Positions 51,256-59,349 of a stretch of DNA of 64,000 bases are shown one piece after another. How positions within the stretch are numbered: position 1 is the first letter of the stretch; each line of letters opens with the position of its first letter. The position numbers were made by a program, and so were the translations under genes. This stretch comes from an uncultured Pelagibacteraceae bacterium (lineage in GTDB: Bacteria > Pseudomonadota > Alphaproteobacteria > Pelagibacterales > Pelagibacteraceae). Location: NCBI GenBank assembly GCA_902537665.1, contig CACBCE010000003.1:1-64000 (forward strand). The letters are read 5' to 3'. The notes beneath the pieces are model-generated. The model did no database searches. It was not told the origin of the DNA and saw nothing but the letters and a program-made list of their open reading frames with translations.

Positions 51256-52406
51256 TATTTTCTGAATCTTAAATTACTTCTATTTAAATCACTTATCTTA
51301 GTGCACCCCATAAGTTTCATGTCACGCACTAGTTCAGCTTTATATTTTTCTAAAGCTCGTTCGACACCTGCTTGACCTCCAGCTGCTAAAGCATAAAGAT
51401 ATAATCTTCCTCCAGAACAAGCTTTTGCGCCTAATGATAAAGCTTTTAACATATGTGTGCCTCTGTGAATTCCACCTTCACAAATCACGTCTAATTTATC
51501 ACCAACTGCATCAACTATTTCTGCAAGTTGATCAAAGGGTGCTCTAGATCCATCTAACTGTCTTCCACCATGATTTGATACCATTATACCCGTGCATCCT
51601 ATGTCTACTGCTCTTTTCGCATCTTCTACACTCATAATTCCTTTAAGAGCGAAATGGCCTCCCCATTTAGAACAAAGGTTTTCAGCGTCTTTCCAATTCA
51701 TAGATTGATCCAACATAGTCGAAAAATAATTTCCAATTGAAGAGTTAACATCGGTACCTTCTTTCACAAAATCTTGTAAATGAGGTAATTCAAATTTACC
51801 TTTTGTTAGATAATTAATTCCCCACATCGGCTTAGTAGCAAAACTATATAAACTTGCTAAAGTTAACTTTGGTGGAGAGGTGAAGCCTGTTCTTAAGTCT
51901 CTCTCTCTATTTCCTCCTGTAATAGTATCAACTGTCAAAGCCATCACATCAAAATTTGCTGCTTTAGCTCTTTCCAAACAAGAGTCGTTTAAACCTCTAT
52001 CTTTATGAAAATAAAACTGAAACATCTTAGGTGTATCGATCATTGAGGAAATTTCCTCAACACTAACTGTGGCTAAAGCTGAAACTCCAAACATTGTATT
52101 AAATTTTTTTGCCGCTCTTCCAACTGCTCTTTCTCCATCGTAATGAAAAAGTCTCTGTAAAGCTGTTGGTGATAAATAAAAAGGTAAATCTAATTTTTTT
52201 CCAAATATCGTCGTTGACAAATCGACTTCTTCAACTCCTCTCAAAACATTTGGAACTAAATCCACATCATCGAATGCGCTAGTATTCCTAGCATATGTAA
52301 CTTCATCATCTGCTGCACCATCAATATAATGAAAGATTGGTGATGGTAACCTTTTTTGAGCTAATTTTCTAAAATCACTAAAATTGTGACAATCTTTTAA
52401 ATTCAT
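51255..52406 (-). CDS. lldD: FMN-dependent L-2-hydroxyacid dehydrogenase, copy 2
   Basis: 383 residues, paralogue of the next gene downstream. FHYIDGAADDEVT (25-37), LTVDTITGGNRERD and the catalytic His279/Arg282 in SNHGGRQLDGSRAPFD. Compared with copy 1, the substrate-loop regions differ (for example GVSALATVSVEEISSM against YSMSTMANNTIEEISN), so the two may prefer different hydroxyacids. It starts 8 bp after the PagL-like gene. Which copy is L-lactate dehydrogenase proper cannot be told. Confidence 0.88.
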   Translation of the reverse strand: MNLKDCHNFSDFRKLAQKRLPSPIFHYIDGAADDEVTYARNTSAFDDVDLVPNVLRGVEEVDLSTTIFGKKLDLPFYLSPTALQRLFHYDGERAVGRAAKKFNTMFGVSALATVSVEEISSMIDTPKMFQFYFHKDRGLNDSCLERAKAANFDVMALTVDTITGGNRERDLRTGFTSPPKLTLASLYSFATKPMWGINYLTKGKFELPHLQDFVKEGTDVNSSIGNYFSTMLDQSMNWKDAENLCSKWGGHFALKGIMSVEDAKRAVDIGCTGIMVSNHGGRQLDGSRAPFDQLAEIVDAVGDKLDVICEGGIHRGTHMLKALSLGAKACSGGRLYLYALAAGGQAGVERALEKYKAELVRDMKLMGCTKISDLNRSNLRFRK

Positions 52407-52414
52407 AATTTTTT

Positions 52415-52924
52415 CTAAAACTTTTTGAGGAAATTAAACATATAACTATTTGCCCCAGGATTTTTATCCCCTAAACTTGCATTAGACACATGATTATATG
52501 ATACTGCAAAATTAGTTGTATCAGTGGTTTTGTAAGAAAGCTGTAATTCCGACTTAAATTCAAGAAGATGCCCAAGGTCTTTTCCATCCCCCTCATGGTA
52601 AAGTCCGGGAGTAAAGCTTGGAGTGATAAAAAATGGGCCCATGTTCATATTCCACTCAACACCTGTATAAACATAGGCAGCGGAATTAGCAGTTATGAAA
52701 CCTCCAGTAATCGGTGAAATATTTCCTAGAAATGTGTTTCTTTTTAAATTTTCATTTTGATGCTGAAAACCTAACAACGTTGATTTTTGATTATCATCAC
52801 TAAAATCAAAATTCCCAAGGTATAAATTAAATTGATGGTTGTTATCATCAATATCAGTATCTCCAAATAATTTTGAAGGCAAAGTCAAAATTAATAAAAC
52901 TAAAAAAATTCTTTTTAAAATCAT
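52415..52924 (-). CDS. PagL-like lipid A 3-O-deacylase family outer-membrane protein
   Basis: 169 residues with a signal peptide (MILKRIFLVLLILTLPSKLFG, cleavage before DTD). Alternating beta strands and a C-terminal Phe, as in outer-membrane barrels. The end carries the PagL motif HVSNASLGDKNPG: His145 and Ser147 align with the catalytic His and Ser of PagL. The third catalytic residue (Glu in Pseudomonas PagL, 12 residues after Ser) would be Asn159 here. It could deacylate lipid A or have another role. It is placed between ccmH and the lldD pair. Confidence 0.7.
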   Translation of the reverse strand: MILKRIFLVLLILTLPSKLFGDTDIDDNNHQFNLYLGNFDFSDDNQKSTLLGFQHQNENLKRNTFLGNISPITGGFITANSAAYVYTGVEWNMNMGPFFITPSFTPGLYHEGDGKDLGHLLEFKSELQLSYKTTDTTNFAVSYNHVSNASLGDKNPGANSYMFNFLKKF

Positions 52925-52939
52925 TTTACTTAATTAAGA

Positions 52940-53302
52940 TTATTTTTTATTATAAAACCTTTTAATGATTATTGCACCACCAGCTAAGAATATCAAGATA
53001 GGCAATAGCCACAAAAAATAGGTATTTCTGTTGAAAACTGGATCATACAATATCCATTCTCCATATTTCATTTTTAAAAAACTATAAATTTGTTCCTCGC
53101 TCAGGCCTTGTTGGATTTTATTTTTAATAACTAACTTTAGACTTATCGCGAATTCTGAGTCTGAGTCATAAACTGACTGTCCTTGGCAAATTAAACATCT
53201 CAAATTTTTAGCTATTTTATTTTCAGTTTTAATTTCATCTGCGTTTAAAAGATTAAAATTCAAAATTATACTTGCAATCAAAAAAATATGAATAAATTTC
53301 AT
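52940..53302 (-). CDS. ccmH: Cytochrome c-type biogenesis protein CcmH
   Basis: 120 residues: signal peptide (about 1-21), then the redox motif LRCLICQGQS (Cys36 and Cys39) that reduces apocytochrome c for heme attachment, and a C-terminal membrane anchor (about 96-116). YGEWILYDPVFNRNTYFLWLLP is typical (key residues YGEW and LLP). The CcmI part (TPR domain) fused to CcmH in E. coli is not present. Its ATG overlaps the ccmG stop by 4 bp. Confidence 0.93.
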   Translation of the reverse strand: MKFIHIFLIASIILNFNLLNADEIKTENKIAKNLRCLICQGQSVYDSDSEFAISLKLVIKNKIQQGLSEEQIYSFLKMKYGEWILYDPVFNRNTYFLWLLPILIFLAGGAIIIKRFYNKK

Positions 53303-53817
53303 CTAATTATTTTCTCAATTTCTAATAAGTCCTTATTGTTTATTGGACCAACAAATCTTTTAATAATTTTATTTTGATGCACTAAAAAACTTTCTGGCAC
53401 CCCATAAGCACCCCATTCAATTGATGCTGTGCCATCCTTATCTGATACAATTATATTGTAAGGATTGCCCAAATCTTTTAAAAAACTTGAGGCATTTTTA
53501 AAGTTATCTTTATAATTAAATCCTATCAATTCTATTCTTTCATCTTTTTTTAATTTCATTAAAAATTTATGTTCCCCCTTACAGGGGACACACCATGATG
53601 CCCATATGTTCATCAAATAATACTTATTATCTTTAAAAATTTTTTCTGAAATAATAATAGAATTATTCTCAAAAGATTTTAACTCAAATGATGGAACCTC
53701 TTTTTTTAGGTTGGTATTTGGAGTATAAATATTTGAATTTTTTAATCCCTTGAAAAAAATTACAAAAGTAATTGAAAAAATAAAAATTAAAATTAGTGAA
53801 ATAAATTTAGACTTCAT
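53299..53817 (-). CDS. ccmG: Thiol:disulfide interchange protein CcmG (DsbE)
   Basis: 172 residues. Membrane-anchored thioredoxin facing the periplasm: N-terminal segment (about 5-24), then NIWASWCVPCKGEH with Cys75 and Cys78, and the family cis-Pro region GVPESFLVH. It keeps the heme-binding cysteines of apocytochrome reduced, acting together with CcmH. Overlaps ccmF by 11 bp. Confidence 0.95.
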   Translation of the reverse strand: MKSKFISLILIFIFSITFVIFFKGLKNSNIYTPNTNLKKEVPSFELKSFENNSIIISEKIFKDNKYYLMNIWASWCVPCKGEHKFLMKLKKDERIELIGFNYKDNFKNASSFLKDLGNPYNIIVSDKDGTASIEWGAYGVPESFLVHQNKIIKRFVGPINNKDLLEIEKIIR

Positions 53818-55684
53818 ATTTCTTTTTAAAAAAACTTAAAAAACCACCAAAACTTATTAATATTACTGAAACCCATATCCAAATCATGAAAGGTTTAACT
53901 TGATATCTAATATTGAAGTATTCCTGGTTCTGAACATAATTCATTGTCATAAATTTATCTGTGAGTAAGTTAGTTTTAATATCAGCCTCACTCGTAATTA
54001 TATTTGGTTGATTATATATTCTTAGCTCAGGATTGAGGATATCTGATGAGCCATCCAAATTTTGTACATTAAATTTTCCTATAATTGCTCTGAAGTTTTT
54101 TCCATCTTTTTGCTTAACGTTTTCAAAATTTATTGAAAATTTTTCAGTCTCAAAAGTTTCACCAATTTTTAGATTAGTAATTACCTCATTAGAAAAAATA
54201 TTATTAAATAAAATACTTAAAATTAATAAGCTAAAACCAAAATGAGCAATGTTCTGAGATAAATTTCTAAATCTTTTGACAAAAAATTCTCTAGAAGTAG
54301 AAAAAAATAAAAAGAAAGCAGAAGTAACCAAAATTGTGTTAATCAGAAAATTTATATCAAATTGTTTAATTATTAATGCTGATAACAAAAAAGATATTAC
54401 TAAAAATATTGTCATATAAAACTTATCTTTAAAATCTGATTTAACCCAATTAAGATTTGGTCCAATTGCCATAGCTATTAAAAATGGAATTAAGAAAGGC
54501 AATATGAGTTTGTTATAAAAAGGTGGTCCAACAGATATTTTATTTGCGGTTAAAACTTCTAAAAATATTGGATAAATTGTTCCTATTAAAACTACTGATA
54601 AAAAATACATCATAAACCAATTATTAACTAAAATAGATGTCTCCTTGCTAAGCCAAAAAAAATTGTTTTCTAATTTTTCTTTCTCTGAATGAAAAAAAAT
54701 GAAAATAAAAATAGATAAAAAAATAAGTGTAAAAAGAAAAATCAAAATAAATAAACCTCTCTCTGGATCATTAGCAAATGTATGAACTGAATTTAAAATT
54801 CCAGATCTTACTAAGAAAGTACCACTCATACTCAAAGCAAAAGTTGCAATTGACAGTATCATGGCCCATGAAGTTAATATTTTCTTCTTCTCCAAAACTA
54901 ATATACAGTGAAGTAAAGTTGTTAGTGCAAACCATGGCATTAAAGATACATTTTCAACTGGATCCCAAAACCAAAAACCTCCCCAACCTAATTCATAATA
55001 AGCCCAAATAGATCCAAGTAAAATTCCTAATGTAAGAAAAACCCAAGATGCTAAAACCCATTGTTTAATATGCCTCGCCCATTCTTTTGATACATATGAC
55101 GTAACCATGGCAGCAAGTGCTGACGAGAAAATTATCGAAGAACCTACATAACCTAAATATAAAATTGGTGGATGTATTGCTAAAGCAGGATCTTGTAAAA
55201 TTGGGTTCAAACCTAAACCCTCATTTGGTATTGGAAAAATGTAATTAAATGGGCTTGAAGTTTTAATTAAAAAAACAAAAAAACCTACAATTATTATTTG
55301 TTGAAATAATAAGGTAAAAATTCTGTACTTTTTTGGCTGTTGATTAGATTTAATTAAAAAAATTGAAATAAATAAAGTTAATACTAGCAACCATAACAAT
55401 AAACTACCCTCATGATTACCCCAAGTTCCTGAGATTTTATAAAATAATGGTTTGGTCGTATGAGAGTGATTAAAAACAGTTTCGTTGCTAAAATCTGAGT
55501 TAATAAAAGAGATAATTAATCCAAAAAAACTTATGACTACAAAAAAAAATTGTATAAACGTAAAAGATATTATTTTTTTATCTAAGATTTCAGCATCTCT
55601 TAAATTTCTGACTGAAAAAAAGATAATAAAAACTGAAAAAAGAAGTCCAAAACTTAATGAATAAGAACCTATTAAACTCGCCAA
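53807..55684 (-). CDS. ccmF: Heme lyase subunit CcmF
   Basis: 625 residues, about fourteen membrane segments. Attaches heme to CXXCH motifs of apocytochromes. The WWD-type heme loop is GWGGFWFWDPVENVSLMPW; conserved heme-ligand histidines occur near it (SGTWGNHEGSLLLW and AIHPPILYLGYVG). The start is a TTG at 55684, 2 bp after ccmE, giving MASLIGSYSLSFG. No ATG offers a better N-terminus. Confidence 0.96.
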   Translation of the reverse strand: MASLIGSYSLSFGLLFSVFIIFFSVRNLRDAEILDKKIISFTFIQFFFVVISFFGLIISFINSDFSNETVFNHSHTTKPLFYKISGTWGNHEGSLLLWLLVLTLFISIFLIKSNQQPKKYRIFTLLFQQIIIVGFFVFLIKTSSPFNYIFPIPNEGLGLNPILQDPALAIHPPILYLGYVGSSIIFSSALAAMVTSYVSKEWARHIKQWVLASWVFLTLGILLGSIWAYYELGWGGFWFWDPVENVSLMPWFALTTLLHCILVLEKKKILTSWAMILSIATFALSMSGTFLVRSGILNSVHTFANDPERGLFILIFLFTLIFLSIFIFIFFHSEKEKLENNFFWLSKETSILVNNWFMMYFLSVVLIGTIYPIFLEVLTANKISVGPPFYNKLILPFLIPFLIAMAIGPNLNWVKSDFKDKFYMTIFLVISFLLSALIIKQFDINFLINTILVTSAFFLFFSTSREFFVKRFRNLSQNIAHFGFSLLILSILFNNIFSNEVITNLKIGETFETEKFSINFENVKQKDGKNFRAIIGKFNVQNLDGSSDILNPELRIYNQPNIITSEADIKTNLLTDKFMTMNYVQNQEYFNIRYQVKPFMIWIWVSVILISFGGFLSFFKKKYEV

Positions 55685-55686
55685 AT

Positions 55687-56106
55687 TTATTTCTCCTCTA
55701 ATGCAGCCTTAACTTCTGGCGGCATATAATTTTCGTCGTGTTTAGCCAAAATTTTTGTAGCTAAAAAAAAATTTTTATCTTTTAAATATCCCTCAGCAAC
55801 AACACCTTTCTCCTCAGCAAAAAGATTCGGTACAACCCCAGAATAAACAACATTTATCTCGTTTTTAAAATCTGTAACAATAAATTTAATTTCTTTTGAA
55901 ATCATAGTTATAGAGTTCTTTTTAACCATTCCACCTATTCTAATTTTCTTTTTACCAATTTCACTTAAAGTTTTAATTTCTGTTGGAGATTTGAAAAAAA
56001 TAACGTTTTCCTCTAAAGACTTAACTAGTAAAAAGGCTGATAACGCTAAAGTTATAATTATTAATAGTATAAAAAAAAATCTTAACTTAACTTTTCGCCC
56101 ATACAT
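55687..56106 (-). CDS. ccmE: Heme chaperone CcmE
   Basis: 139 residues. Periplasmic heme carrier: N-terminal membrane anchor (about 9-30), beta-barrel core, and the covalent heme ligand His123 in [12 protein letters not shown] with the axial Tyr127, the same four-residue spacing as His130/Tyr134 of E. coli. It lies between ccmD and ccmF. Confidence 0.96.
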   Translation of the reverse strand: MYGRKVKLRFFFILLIIITLALSAFLLVKSLEENVIFFKSPTEIKTLSEIGKKKIRIGGMVKKNSITMISKEIKFIVTDFKNEINVVYSGVVPNLFAEEKGVVAEGYLKDKNFFLATKILAKHDENYMPPEVKAALEEK

Positions 56107-56116
56107 GTTTCAAAAG

Positions 56117-56344
56117 TTAAATGTTTGAAGTATTTGACAAAATCTCTTTATTGATACTTTGAGATTTTGCAAAAGCTGCTCTCTCAGAATTTAAAGATCC
56201 AAATTTTGCTATAAATTTATTTTTTTCTTTTTTGTATTGAATTTTAATGACCAAAAAAAGTGTCAAGAAACTCACTAAAGTAAATGAAAATGCTGACCAA
56301 ACATACAGTCCATATCCATTCATAAAAAATAAATTTTCAATCAT
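56117..56344 (-). CDS. ccmD: CcmD-like small membrane protein
   Basis: 75 residues with one membrane segment. MNGYGLYVWSAFSFTL near the N-terminus is the CcmD mark; CcmD helps release holo-CcmE from the CcmABC complex. The C-terminal charged tail is longer than in usual CcmD (~55 residues). Its ATG overlaps the ccmC stop (ATGA). An alternative start at the Met of MNGYG would shorten it by seven residues. Confidence 0.85.
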   Translation of the reverse strand: MIENLFFMNGYGLYVWSAFSFTLVSFLTLFLVIKIQYKKEKNKFIAKFGSLNSERAAFAKSQSINKEILSNTSNI

Positions 56345-57048
56345 AATCTATCTAACCCTTTATTCTTAATTTTTATCAGTTCTGTATTATATTTCATTAA
56401 AAAAATCAGTAGAGAAAATAGGGCAAATGCCGCAGTCATTGTCATTAATGGAAACAGCATTGATATGTGAATTGAAGACTTCGAGAATATGTTGATTGAA
56501 GCTGGTTGATGTAATGTATTCCACCAATCTACTGAATACTTAATTATCGGAACATTAATAATTCCCAAGATTGTGATAATCGACGTGACTTTAAACACTT
56601 TATCATTATCTTCAAAAATTCTCCATGCAACAAGATACATTATGTAAAACAGTGCTAGTATTAACATTGAGGTTATTCTTGCGTCCCAAGCCCACCATGT
56701 TCCCCATGTGGGTTTGCCCCATATGGAACCAGTAACAAGAGCTATTATATTAAATACCAACCCAGAGGGTGCCAAACTTTTTGCGATTAAAAAAAAATTT
56801 CTTATTTTAAAAATGTATCCAACTATAGACAAAAAAGTAATAGCTGAAAAAATTCCAAGCGAAGTCCAGGCTGCTGGGACATGAACATACATAATTCTGA
56901 CAGAGTGACTCTGCTTATAATCTTCAGGAGATAAAATTAATGCCTCAGTTAATCCTATTGAAAGAATGACAATAAATAAAAATAGTACATACTTAGGAGC
57001 TTTTGATGTTATCGAAAAAATTTTATTTGGCTCAAAATATTTAAACAT
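56341..57048 (-). CDS. ccmC: Heme exporter protein CcmC
   Basis: 235 residues with six membrane segments. Loads heme onto CcmE at the periplasmic face. The WWD loop is WGTWWAWDARITS (115-127); histidines flank it in YVHVPAAW (His56) and TLHQPASI. First gene of ccmC-D-E-F-G-H. ccmA and ccmB, which usually precede it, are not in this window and must be elsewhere. Confidence 0.97.
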   Translation of the reverse strand: MFKYFEPNKIFSITSKAPKYVLFLFIVILSIGLTEALILSPEDYKQSHSVRIMYVHVPAAWTSLGIFSAITFLSIVGYIFKIRNFFLIAKSLAPSGLVFNIIALVTGSIWGKPTWGTWWAWDARITSMLILALFYIMYLVAWRIFEDNDKVFKVTSIITILGIINVPIIKYSVDWWNTLHQPASINIFSKSSIHISMLFPLMTMTAAFALFSLLIFLMKYNTELIKIKNKGLDRL

Positions 57049-57080
57049 ATATGAAGTTATATTTATTATGAAAAAACTGC

Positions 57081-57141
57081 CTGATCAAGAATGCCAGAGG
57101 GAGATAATAACGAAGGGTAAATAAGTAGCACCCTTGATCAG
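57081..57141 (-). promoter_or_regulatory. Dyad element in the ccmC leader (candidate attenuator or terminator)
   Basis: On the minus strand CTGATCAAG (57141-57133) and CTTGATCAG (57089-57081) form a 9-bp pair around 43 bases. An inner pair AAGGGT/ACCCTT (57135-57130 with 57118-57113) shares three bases with the outer one, so the two cannot both be complete. GCAG and six T follow (57076-57071), then the ccmC ATG 22 bases on. It may be the hspQ terminator, an attenuator of the ccm operon, or two TGATCA protein sites, since TGATCA is self-complementary. I do not recognise a known riboswitch. Confidence 0.35.
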
Positions 57142-57209
57142 AATTAATCTCATAAAAGCAAATTGCTGTGTCAAAGGTTTGAGCTAAATGTGTTAAAAAA
57201 GTGATTTAT

Positions 57210-57530
57210 TTAATTAGATAGCTTGAAATAGCTAGATCCCTTTTTTCCGGAGAAAATTTCCTCAATTAAAGGATGTTTAATTGGTTCATCTGAGTCATCA
57301 ACCAGAAGATTTTGCTCAGAAACGTAAGCCTCGTATGTGATTTCATCATTTTCAGCTAACAGATGATAAAAAGGCTGATCTTTTCTTGGTCTTACGTTTT
57401 TTGGAATCGATTGATACCATTCTTCTGAATTATTAAATTCAAAATCAACATCATATATTACACCTCTAAAATCGAAGTGTTTGTGTTTAACTATATCTCC
57501 AATTGAAAATTTAGCTTTTTGAATTGCCAT
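57210..57530 (-). CDS. hspQ: Heat shock protein HspQ
   Basis: 106 residues from the ATG at 57530; the previous codon is an in-frame GTG (57533). The HspQ/YccV pattern is clear: FSIGDIVKHKHFDFRGVIYDVDFEF, SEEWYQSIPKNVRPRKDQPFYHLLAE and AYVSEQNLLVDDSDEPI (key residues FRGV, DQPFYH and YVSEQNL). In E. coli HspQ binds hemimethylated DNA and modulates Lon. It stands alone between yciB (divergent) and the ccmC leader. Confidence 0.93.
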   Translation of the reverse strand: MAIQKAKFSIGDIVKHKHFDFRGVIYDVDFEFNNSEEWYQSIPKNVRPRKDQPFYHLLAENDEITYEAYVSEQNLLVDDSDEPIKHPLIEEIFSGKKGSSYFKLSN

Positions 57531-57612
57531 CACATTTAGTATGGGTATTTAAAAACAAAAATCAATAAGAAAAATTAAAAGTTTTTATGAAAATATTATT
57601 TATGTTAATATC

Positions 57613-58170
57613 TTGCCTGTGAACAAATCTTTTTTAAAGTTTTTAACAGATTTTGGACCTCTAGTAATTTTTTTTTACTACTACTACGATAGTGGAAAAG
57701 ACTTAAAAATTGCAATTCCCCCATTTATAATTGCGACAATAATTGCATTAGCTATTGTTTGGTTTTTTGAAAAAAAAATACCAAAGATTCCTTTGTTAAG
57801 TGGAGTTTTAATCACTTTATTTGGGGGCTTAACAATTTACTTTGATAATCCAGTTTTTATTTATGTCAAACCAACAATAATAAATATTCTCTTTGCATTT
57901 GCTCTAATATTTGGAAGGTACTTCACAAATGAACCTGTTTTAAAAAAATTAATGGGTAACTCTGTCTCACTCACTGATGAAGGATGGGAAATATTAAATA
58001 AAAGATGGATATATTTCTTTTTTGGTCTTGCAATTCTTAACGAAATAGTTTGGCGAACTCAATCTGAGGAGTTTTGGGTAAATTTTAAAGTATGGGGACT
58101 ATTACCTATTACGTTTATATTCACTGCTTTTCAAATAGGTTTGATAAATAAATATAAGACAAATGAATAA
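57613..58170 (+). CDS. yciB: Inner membrane septation protein A (YciB)
   Basis: 185 residues with five to six membrane segments. FLTDFGPLVIFFYYYY, the PLLSGVLITLFGGLTIYFDNPVFIYVKPTIINILFA region and the end NEIVWRTQSEEFWVNFKVWGLLP are typical of the YciB/IspZ family, whose exact job in the envelope is not settled. No ATG is available; the start is a TTG at 57613 or a GTG at 57619. Ends 8 bp inside the next gene. Confidence 0.93.
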   Translation: MPVNKSFLKFLTDFGPLVIFFYYYYDSGKDLKIAIPPFIIATIIALAIVWFFEKKIPKIPLLSGVLITLFGGLTIYFDNPVFIYVKPTIINILFAFALIFGRYFTNEPVLKKLMGNSVSLTDEGWEILNKRWIYFFFGLAILNEIVWRTQSEEFWVNFKVWGLLPITFIFTAFQIGLINKYKTNE

Positions 58171-58504
58171 TAATTTACGTCTAATAATCGATAATGTTAA
58201 TAAAAAGAATATTGAAGAAAAACATTTTTTTGAAAAAGATGAATTAAAAGTTATTTTAGACTTATATGCAAAAATGGTCTCTGAAGGATCATGGAAAGAC
58301 TATGGACTTAATATTTCAAGCAAACAAGTTGGTTTTAGTGTTTTTAAAAATACTACAGAAAATGCTCTGTATAAGATTTGCAAAAATTTTAAGCCAAAAA
58401 ATAAAAATCTTAAATACTTAATTACCGATGCTAATGGAAAAATATTCAGAAATTCGTCTGATTTAAATAATTTGTTGAAAAATATTAATTGGAAAAAACT
58501 TTAA
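58163..58504 (+). CDS. DUF2794-family protein
   Basis: 113 residues, soluble. The core FEKDELKVILDLYAKMVSEGSWKDYGLNISSKQVGFSVF (key parts LYxxMVSxGxWRDY-like and GFSVF) matches the small alphaproteobacterial DUF2794 family of unknown function. It overlaps yciB by 8 bp and ends one base before the convergent BAX-inhibitor gene, so neither has room for a terminator. Confidence 0.8.
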   Translation: MNNNLRLIIDNVNKKNIEEKHFFEKDELKVILDLYAKMVSEGSWKDYGLNISSKQVGFSVFKNTTENALYKICKNFKPKNKNLKYLITDANGKIFRNSSDLNNLLKNINWKKL

Positions 58505-58505
58505 G

Positions 58506-59270
58506 TTATCTTCTTTGACCAAAAAGTCTTAGCAACATGATAAATAAATTAATAAAATCTAAATAAAGTGTTAATGCACCCATTACAGCTTTTTTACCCA
58601 TTAATTCACCCGTGTCACTAGCGGCATACATGTTTTTAATTTTTTGTGTGTCGTAAGCAGTAAGTCCTACAAATATTAAAACTCCTAAAATAGAAATTAC
58701 AAAATACATCATTGAGGACTTCATAAAAATATTAACTATTGATGCAATAATAATACCAATCAACCCCATCATTAAAAAAGATCCTAATTTTGTTAAGTCT
58801 CTTTTAGTTGTATATCCATATATACTCATTGCTCCAAAAGTAGCAGAACAAATGAAAAATACTCTTGTAATACTCATTCCAGTGTAAACTAATAAAATTG
58901 ACGAAAGAGACAAACCCATTAATGCAGCAAAAATCCAAAAAGTCGTTTGCGCTTTAGCTGCACTCATTTTATTTATACCAAAGCTCATGTAAAACACGAT
59001 TCCAAGCGGAGCTAACATTACCAGCCATTTTAACCCAGACATATAGATTGCGTTACCCACTTGAGTTAGTCCGACTATAGATCCTGAGCTATCAGTCACA
59101 ACAGACATTTTGAAAGTTAATAGGGCAATTATCCCTGTCATAAGGATTCCCGTTGCCATATAATTATATACTTTGAGCATGTAGGCTCTTAAGCCTTCAT
59201 CCATTACTACACTGGATTGTTGAACAGCTTCTTTAGCTCTACCAAGAATACCTTTTTTATTAAATTCCAT
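58506..59270 (-). CDS. BAX inhibitor-1 family membrane protein
   Basis: 254 residues with seven membrane segments. Family marks: LRAYMLKVYNYMATGILMTG at the start and LTAYDTQKIKNMYAAS, ALTLYLDFINLFIMLLRLFG at the end. Bacterial members (YbhL/YccA group) are linked to calcium leak or to FtsH regulation. The call to family is firm; function in this organism is not known. Confidence 0.93.
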   Translation of the reverse strand: MEFNKKGILGRAKEAVQQSSVVMDEGLRAYMLKVYNYMATGILMTGIIALLTFKMSVVTDSSGSIVGLTQVGNAIYMSGLKWLVMLAPLGIVFYMSFGINKMSAAKAQTTFWIFAALMGLSLSSILLVYTGMSITRVFFICSATFGAMSIYGYTTKRDLTKLGSFLMMGLIGIIIASIVNIFMKSSMMYFVISILGVLIFVGLTAYDTQKIKNMYAASDTGELMGKKAVMGALTLYLDFINLFIMLLRLFGQRR

Positions 59271-59349
59271 AACGAAGATATATAATCTTTTACTAATTAT
59301 TCAAGATACCTTAGAAGTCTAATTACAGAATAAATACGATAAAAGCGTT

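Noticed and set aside
57081..57141. The ccmC leader element as a SAM-II or SAM-V riboswitch or a tRNA
   Set aside because: A short GGTAAATAAGTAGC stretch on the plus strand looks a little like a SAM-II part, but it faces no gene and the rest of the consensus is missing. There is no T-arm (GTTCRA) or anticodon arm for a tRNA.
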